In this document: positions 62,501-64,000 of the stretch, piece by piece
Layout of the letters: every line of letters begins with the position of its first letter
Numbering within the stretch: the stretch's first letter is position 1
Assembly: GCA_936450465.1 (NCBI GenBank)
Contig: OW388305.1
Location: forward strand, 37,953,187 to 38,017,186
Direction: 5' to 3'
DNA length: 64,000 nt
From: Gibbula magus
Lineage: Eukaryota > Mollusca > Gastropoda > Trochida > Trochidae
Notes under the pieces: model-generated
The model's database searches: none
What the model was told of the DNA's origin: nothing
Seen by the model: the letters and a program-made list of their open reading frames with translations, nothing else
Made by a program: the position numbers and the translations under genes

Positions 62501-62601
62501 TAACAGTGCGCGGTGACGGTGGTAAAACTGTGACACTACCAGCTCTCAGCTCCGATCAAAATTATTCTCAGATGTTGTCTGAGCTTGTCATGCACATATA
62601 G
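38008..62601 (+). CDS. Unrecognised Pro/Ser-rich AT-hook protein, whole coding span (4 exons, 360 aa)
   Basis: I do not recognise the family. Exons 38008-38518, 48151-48288, 58877-59057 and 62349-62601 total 1083 nt (361 codons); every junction closes in phase and has a standard donor and acceptor. Residues 1-137 are Pro/Ser-rich (PQPPPP, repeated SP and TSP). A basic patch RPRNKKKK (138-145) leads into SLRDGIKRREQTPPKFRTRK. Exon 2 carries ALPQSFWQQPN and YPVLPPL. Exon 3 is charged, with DTPPEER-like acidic/proline sequence and NTDLLFRLFDGIG. KRGRPKK (274-280) matches the AT-hook core that grips the minor groove of AT-rich DNA, and is split by intron 3. The C-terminus has a predicted helix DPYLVETMADKLFPNL (295-310). 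A nuclear DNA- or chromatin-binding role is likely but inferred. The start ATG has the context ACCATGG. Confidence 0.82.
38690..38822 (-). repeat. tRNA-related SINE fragment
   Basis: Reverse-strand B box-like CTGGGTTCGAATCCTGG and a GGCAAAGCACAAAGTGATGC body, like the second SINE family. Confidence 0.5.
39285..39400 (+). repeat. SINE-like 3' fragment with ATT tail
   Basis: AATGGGTACCTGGTGTTTAG followed by an ATTATTATTATTAC tail: a 3' part of a SINE of the second family or a relative. Confidence 0.4.
39483..39830. repeat. Possible fold-back relic with a CRE octamer
   Basis: It contains TGACGTCA at 39571-39578, a near-inverse GGTGACGTGACATCAT just before it, and ends ATAAAATCCTCTATTTATAA like the fold-back family at 24732-25366. 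Assignment is loose. Confidence 0.4.
40648..41015. mobile_element. TTAA MITE (GTAGCACG group), first of a back-to-back pair
   Basis: 368 bp, AGGTGCTGTAGCACACC to GCATGCTACAGTGCCTT. Its right TTAA (41016-41019) is shared with the next element. Confidence 0.75.
41020..41368. mobile_element. TTAA MITE (AGGGGCAGTAGCACG), copy 3
   Basis: 349 bp, AGGGGCAGTAGCACG to CGTGCTACTGCCCCT, with TTAA at 41016-41019 and 41369-41372. Opposite orientation to copies 1, 2, 4 and 5. Confidence 0.85.
41370..42500. other. Intron 1 of the AT-hook gene, no feature recognised
   Basis: AT-rich, with no splice-bordered coding sequence in phase with the gene and no repeat family that I can tie to other copies here. Confidence 0.35.
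42510..42955. mobile_element. Fold-back element copy with CRE octamer
   Basis: The core (GAAATACTGGGATTTATCAG) is shared in reverse with 25080-25140, with TGACGTCA at 42649-42656. The terminal hairpin at 42775-42950 runs AATACCATGTTTATCTCATC / GATGAGATAAACATGGTATT around CACTCGTGGCTGCGCCACTC. Confidence 0.65.
42985..43125 (-). repeat. Second-family SINE fragment
   Basis: Reverse of the 33780-33900 region: GACCATATAGGTCCGTACTT, CAGGTACCCATTTAAATAGC and TGTGCTTTGCCC. Confidence 0.7.
43693..43930. mobile_element. Palindromic MITE related to the CAACTTCC family
   Basis: Arms AACTTCCTTCGCAAGTCATA and CGAGTTATGCACAAGGAAAG around a CTTTACTTTTCTGTGC / GCACAGAAAAAGTAAGG hairpin. The flanks GTAGCCAAT and ATAGGCAAT match at 7 of 9. 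Confidence 0.6.
43966..44270 (-). repeat. Full-length tRNA-derived SINE, reference copy
   Basis: 305 bp in reverse. Head AGCGCAGTGGTTAGCGCG and GGGGTTCGAATCCC (A and B boxes); body with AGTAAGGTCTGGGTGCAATG; tail (CCTCA)n. A perfect 11 bp duplication CTGGACTTATG (43955-43965, 44271-44281). Transcribed by Pol III if active (family knowledge). Confidence 0.93.
44650..44860. mobile_element. Palindromic MITE related to the CAACTTCC family
   Basis: TTCTCCATCATTGGCTAATT and ACTTAGCCAGTGATGGAGAC face each other around GTAGCAGAGCACACTTTGAA: the same relative as 10944-11140. Flanking duplication not clear. Confidence 0.55.
45360..45645. mobile_element. Unclassified insertion between AAGATCTAAG repeats
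   Basis: AAGATCTAAGTAAG at 45359 and AAGATCTAAGCAAG at 45639 flank about 270 bp with GATGAGGAG / CTCCTCATC near its ends and an inner palindrome CGGAGTCTGTTGACTCC. It looks like a retroelement or foldback piece; family unknown. Confidence 0.4.
45650..46370. other. Intron 1, local duplicated segments only
   Basis: 45930-46065 and 46095-46240 are diverged tandem copies (CTCCGGTTTGTCCTTATTCA, ACTGATTAAAAGATAGAA, GTCTGCCCAATTGGGAGACT). No gene or element with ends identified. Confidence 0.5.
46383..46500. mobile_element. 118 bp palindrome with 9 bp duplication
   Basis: CAATCTCATTAAAATCAAAT to ATTTGATTTTAATGAGATTG, arms of about 50 bp and a short loop, with a perfect 9 bp duplication ACTATCCAT (46374-46382, 46501-46509). 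The smallest MULE-like hairpin in the window. Confidence 0.85.
47650..47951 (+). pseudogene. 5'-truncated LINE (non-LTR retrotransposon) 3' end
   Basis: One frame reads FLGTILNSKLSWNGNTEKIY and KKGQQRLHFLWKLKHFKIDQ, then a segment ending FYRTFIQNVITF: the thumb-side end of a non-LTR reverse transcriptase. An upstream piece (VSIDGNDIERVNEKCF) is one frame off, so the copy is frameshifted. The 3' tail GGGACAATAAATCTTATC and TATCTTATCTTATCTT resembles CR1/L2-type ends. Inactive. Confidence 0.75.
48151..48288 (+). CDS. AT-hook gene exon 2
   Basis: 138 nt (46 codons, phase 1 at both ends) between acceptor GCTATTCTTCCAG and donor GTAAAT. It encodes DPLPMRSRALPQSFWQQPN, then PVLPPLMNSATEEDIT. The open frame extends upstream of the acceptor, but the polypyrimidine tract and phase fix the start. 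Confidence 0.82.
48455..48845. mobile_element. Fold-back element copy with CRE octamer
   Basis: TGACGTCA at 48572-48579. The terminal hairpin is GACATGTCTCGTCGAATACC..GGTATTCGACGAGACATGTC around the same CACTCGTGGCTGCGCCACTC loop as 42510-42955, so the arm sequence differs while the loop is conserved. An inner hairpin CACTGAGTGAAATAACATGT lies at 48505. It begins about 170 bp after exon 2. Confidence 0.65.
49405..49526. mobile_element. Short CAGTGGC..GTCACTG MITE
   Basis: 122 bp, CAGTGGCGGATCC to GGATCCGTCACTG, with a 13-14 base G run (49420-49433) and the TTTTTGCATGGGTGGGTATG block shared with 1303-1423. Confidence 0.7.
49530..50290. other. Intron 2, nothing recognised
   Basis: AT-rich sequence with no open frame bordered by suitable splice sites and no repeat found elsewhere in the window. 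Confidence 0.35.
50295..50846. mobile_element. TTAA MITE (GTTCTATC group) with a nested hAT fragment
   Basis: AGAGATGGTTCTATC to GATAGAACTGTCTCT between TTAA copies (50291-50294, 50847-50850). At 50496 it is interrupted by TAGGGCTGTGTATTGCC, a hAT-like MITE of the 25492-25937 family in reverse, truncated by about 50800. Confidence 0.65.
50883..51136 (+). repeat. Full tRNA-derived SINE, diverged
   Basis: Head GATAGCACAGTGGTTAGCAC and GGGGTTCCAATCC, SINE body, tail reduced to CTTACCGC. Duplication ACCTCCAATGAGAA / ACCTCCAATGAAAA (50869-50882, 51137-51150; one mismatch). Confidence 0.85.
51521..51964. mobile_element. MULE-like element with 10 bp target duplication
   Basis: 444 bp, CAGTCTGATTAAAATCGAC to GTCGATTTTAATCAGACTG, TIRs of about 70 bp with the TGCATCTACCGGGATACGAA arm, and a perfect 10 bp duplication ATATGTTCCA (51511-51520, 51965-51974). 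The internal frames are non-coding. Confidence 0.88.
52515..52550. repeat. Poly-C tract
   Basis: A run of more than 20 C after CTCCTCC: low-complexity and a likely assembly or polymerase slippage site. Confidence 0.85.
52686..52836 (-). repeat. SINE 3' fragment
   Basis: TTGAGGTGAGGTGG, TTTAATGCCGCTTTGAGAG and GAAAGCCTGCAACACC: the CCTCA-tailed SINE body in reverse, head missing. Confidence 0.7.
52840..53905. other. Intron 2, nothing recognised
   Basis: AT-rich; no coding or repeat signal that I can support. Confidence 0.35.
53913..54088. mobile_element. pogo/Tc1-like MITE with TA duplication
   Basis: 176 bp, CAGTGAGACCTCCGTTAACC to GGATAAACGGTGTGGCTG, flanked by TA on both sides. The ends match the CAGT-type TIRs of pogo/Tigger-like elements. 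No transposase. Confidence 0.65.
54095..55030. other. Intron 2, nothing recognised
   Basis: AT-rich. Small open frames (for example at 54108) show no domain and no phase match to the gene. Confidence 0.35.
55037..55362 (+). repeat. Full tRNA-derived SINE
   Basis: Head GATAGCCCAGTGTTTAGTGC and GTGATTCAAATCCC, complete body (GCAGTAGAGAACTGTTCTAC), tail TCACCTCATCTCACC. Confidence 0.85.
55952..56340. repeat. TATACCCCGG / GTCCGTCC interspersed repeat
   Basis: Starts TATACCCCGGCTAAAATG and holds TCCCTCCGTCCGTGTGTCCG and GCTCATAACTCAAATTTTAC. It is the reverse-orientation relative of the GGGGGTATAA-ended repeats at 12857-14314. Confidence 0.55.
56350..57800. other. Intron 2, nothing recognised
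   Basis: Very AT-rich; no exon in phase and no repeat family tied to other copies in the window. Confidence 0.35.
57814..58111 (+). repeat. tRNA-derived SINE, 5' truncated by a few bases
   Basis: Starts TGTTAGCGCGTTCGGC within the A box, complete body, tail CTCACCTCACCTCACC. Perfect 12 bp duplication TCAGCAATGCAA (57802-57813, 58112-58123). Confidence 0.92.
58409..58756. mobile_element. TTAA MITE (AGGGGCAGTAGCACG group), copy 4
   Basis: 348 bp, AGAGGCAATAGCACA to TGTGCTACAGCCTCT, with TTAA at 58405-58408 and 58757-58760. It lies about 120 bp before exon 3 of the AT-hook gene. Confidence 0.8.
58877..59057 (+). CDS. AT-hook gene exon 3
   Basis: 181 nt between acceptor TTCTATTCTAG and donor GTAGGA, phase 1 in and 2 out. 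Charged sequence (TPPEERTESEEREQKRPPR), then NTDLLFRLFDGIGEE, ending in the first half of the AT-hook (HKRG). Confidence 0.85.
59228..59582. mobile_element. TTAA MITE (AGGGGCAGTAGCACG), copy 5
   Basis: 355 bp, AGGGGCAGTAGCACG to CGTGCTACAGCGCCT, with TTAA at 59224-59227 and 59583-59586. It begins about 170 bp after exon 3, so exon 3 is bracketed by two copies in the same orientation. Confidence 0.85.
59897..61948. mobile_element. 2 kb DNA-transposon-like element with GGGATCCC-rich ends
   Basis: Ends TATCCCCAGTGAAAAAG and CTTTTTCATTGGGGATA (inverted). Inside both ends lie arrays of GGGATCCCGG words: 59920-60115 and 61515-61930, the latter as six to seven units of about 62-68 bp with AATCCCGCTTTTTTCTCCCG. 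The AT-rich core (60120-61500) holds no transposase. Target duplication unclear. Confidence 0.6.
62048..62275. mobile_element. Truncated TTAA MITE (GTAGCACG group)
   Basis: Left end AGGTGCTGTAGCACG after TTAA (62044-62047), colinear with the reverse of 4355-4890 up to its central hairpin, then lost. It ends about 70 bp before exon 4. Confidence 0.6.
62349..62601 (+). CDS. AT-hook gene exon 4 (stop)
   Basis: 253 nt after acceptor TTTTTTCCAG. It supplies the second half of the AT-hook (R)PKK, then KGLLSGNDPYLVETMADKLF, and ends ELVMHI then TAG. A 3' untranslated region follows. Confidence 0.87.
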
Positions 62602-63600
62602 CTTGCGGAAATCACTGTTAAACTTGTTATTGTTTTGTTTGAAATCTGTGCCAAGAAGGCCATGAAGCTAATCATGGAACTGAAGTTACATATTACAAGA
62701 ATAAAGGGAGATAACTCTCATTTACTTAAGGGAGACAACCAGGGATCAGCATTCTCAATCTGGAATCTGAATGGATGAGAGTTCTCAATCTGGATTTGGA
62801 ATGGATCAGATTTCTCAATCTGGATTTGGAATGAGTCAGATTTCTCAATCTGGATTTGGAATGGATCAGAATTCTCAATCTGGAATAATTGGATTTGGAA
62901 TTGATCGATTGAACTGGACACCAAAAGTTGTTATGTGCATGTGAAAAGTATTTATTTCATTGTGGACAATTTGTTTTGTTGATACAAGATGGTGATCTTG
63001 TGATGAATACAGGTATAAACAACATTGTTGTTGAAAGTGTGATAATAATAATATTCAATTTGTGATTTTGTGATATAGAGAAAATTAATATCTGTTAATT
63101 GTTGGAAACTTGTTGTTTGACAGAGATGTTTATTGTTATAATATTGAAGCTAGGAAAATAATAATTACATAATATGAGATTTGTTCAAAACAACAAAAGT
63201 TTAAAATTTAAGATATTTTTGCACTAAATATTACTTGAAAATATGCTTGGCATAAATCAAAGTTTACATGAATTGTTCAAAATTTTATATTTAATAATTG
63301 AATTTTTTTTTTAAAATTAGTCATGTACATGAGAAAACTGGTTGAAAATTGATAAATTTTCATGTCGATATTTCTAAAAAGATGTTTGCCTCTTATATCA
63401 AAGTTATTATTTAAGATTAAAGATTGCGGTTCAAAGATGACATGAATAGTTATCAATTTAAAGCGTGTTGTTATTATATTTCACAATAAATATTGATAAC
63501 TGATTTTTTTCTGATCAACTATTACCGTCCATGCTTTACAAATGTTGCGTCTTGTTTATATTGCAGCTAATTAATTAATAAAATTAATTTATTCATGTGT
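62602..63600 (+). other. 3' untranslated region and end of the AT-hook gene
   Basis: No coding signal. It holds a 30 bp tandem repeat (62755-62905) and AT-rich sequence. AATAAA hexamers at 63485-63490 and near 63578 are candidate polyadenylation signals; the true end cannot be chosen from sequence alone. From 63600 to the window end I see only AT-rich DNA. Confidence 0.35.
62755..62905. repeat. 30 bp tandem repeat in the 3' untranslated region
   Basis: About four to five copies of a unit of about 30 bp: TTCTCAATCTGGATTTGG then AATGGATCAGAT. Confidence 0.85.
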
Positions 63601-64000
63601 AATTATTTTACCTACCTCGCTGTGTGTCTGTGTACACTAGTTCACAGCCATGTCTCGTTAGTTATAAATAGTTGGTATTTTATATTCTAATTTGCATAAT
63701 AAAACAATAATCTCTCATAGTCAAATGTAACTGATACAATTTTGAATAAATCCAGATTTCAATTCTCAAAATGTTTATAGGATTAATAGATGTTACCATT
63801 TTAAAAATCATAGTTCTTTTGAGAGTAAAGGAAAGTTTTTAAATATTTTATCTGAAATATTTGTTCTCTTCTTTGATCATCTTTTTCTTGTATCAGAAGA
63901 AAACTAATTACATTTTATTTGTGTATTATTATCCATTTATGATTATCGTTACCGGTAATTAGAAATTGATTATTCTATGAGACAGTGGTTGTGCTAAATT

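Overview
The window is eukaryotic nuclear DNA: long introns with consensus GT-AG borders, tRNA-derived SINEs, minisatellites and a dense load of short non-autonomous DNA transposons. The proteins and the style of the repeats point to a lophotrochozoan invertebrate, most likely a mollusc (inference; no species marker is visible).

Three protein-coding genes can be assembled exon by exon with every splice phase closing. (1) A minus-strand TCF19 orthologue (FHA domain plus C-terminal PHD finger, 8 exons, 532 aa) runs from an ATG at 22094 to a stop at 2374. (2) A plus-strand TMEM222 orthologue (RTE1/DUF778 family, 6 exons, 192 aa) runs 22502-28108. The two genes are head to head, with 407 bp between start codons, so they probably share a bidirectional promoter; it holds an AAAATGGCGGCC YY1-like site overlapping an E2F-like sequence. 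(3) A plus-strand gene of unrecognised family (4 exons, 360 aa, 38008-62601) encodes a Pro/Ser-rich, basic, probably nuclear protein with an AT-hook core (KRGRPKK) split across the exon 3/exon 4 junction.

The rest is intron and intergenic DNA made largely of repeats. The main classes are: a 5' tRNA-headed SINE with a (CCTCA)n tail (14 copies or fragments); palindromic elements flanked by 9-10 bp target duplications, the Mutator/MULE signature, in at least five sequence families; TTAA-flanked piggyBac-like MITEs, some sharing one TTAA back to back; hAT-like MITEs with 8 bp duplications; fold-back elements carrying CRE octamers; a pogo-like TA element; one truncated LINE; and several minisatellites, including about 48 copies of a 34 bp unit in a TCF19 intron.

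The most notable object is a 576 bp MULE-like element (11150-11725) with 92 bp inverted repeats and a perfect 9 bp target duplication. It carries a piece of a RecQ-type helicase gene broken inside its Walker A motif: a Pack-MULE-like captured gene fragment in an animal genome.
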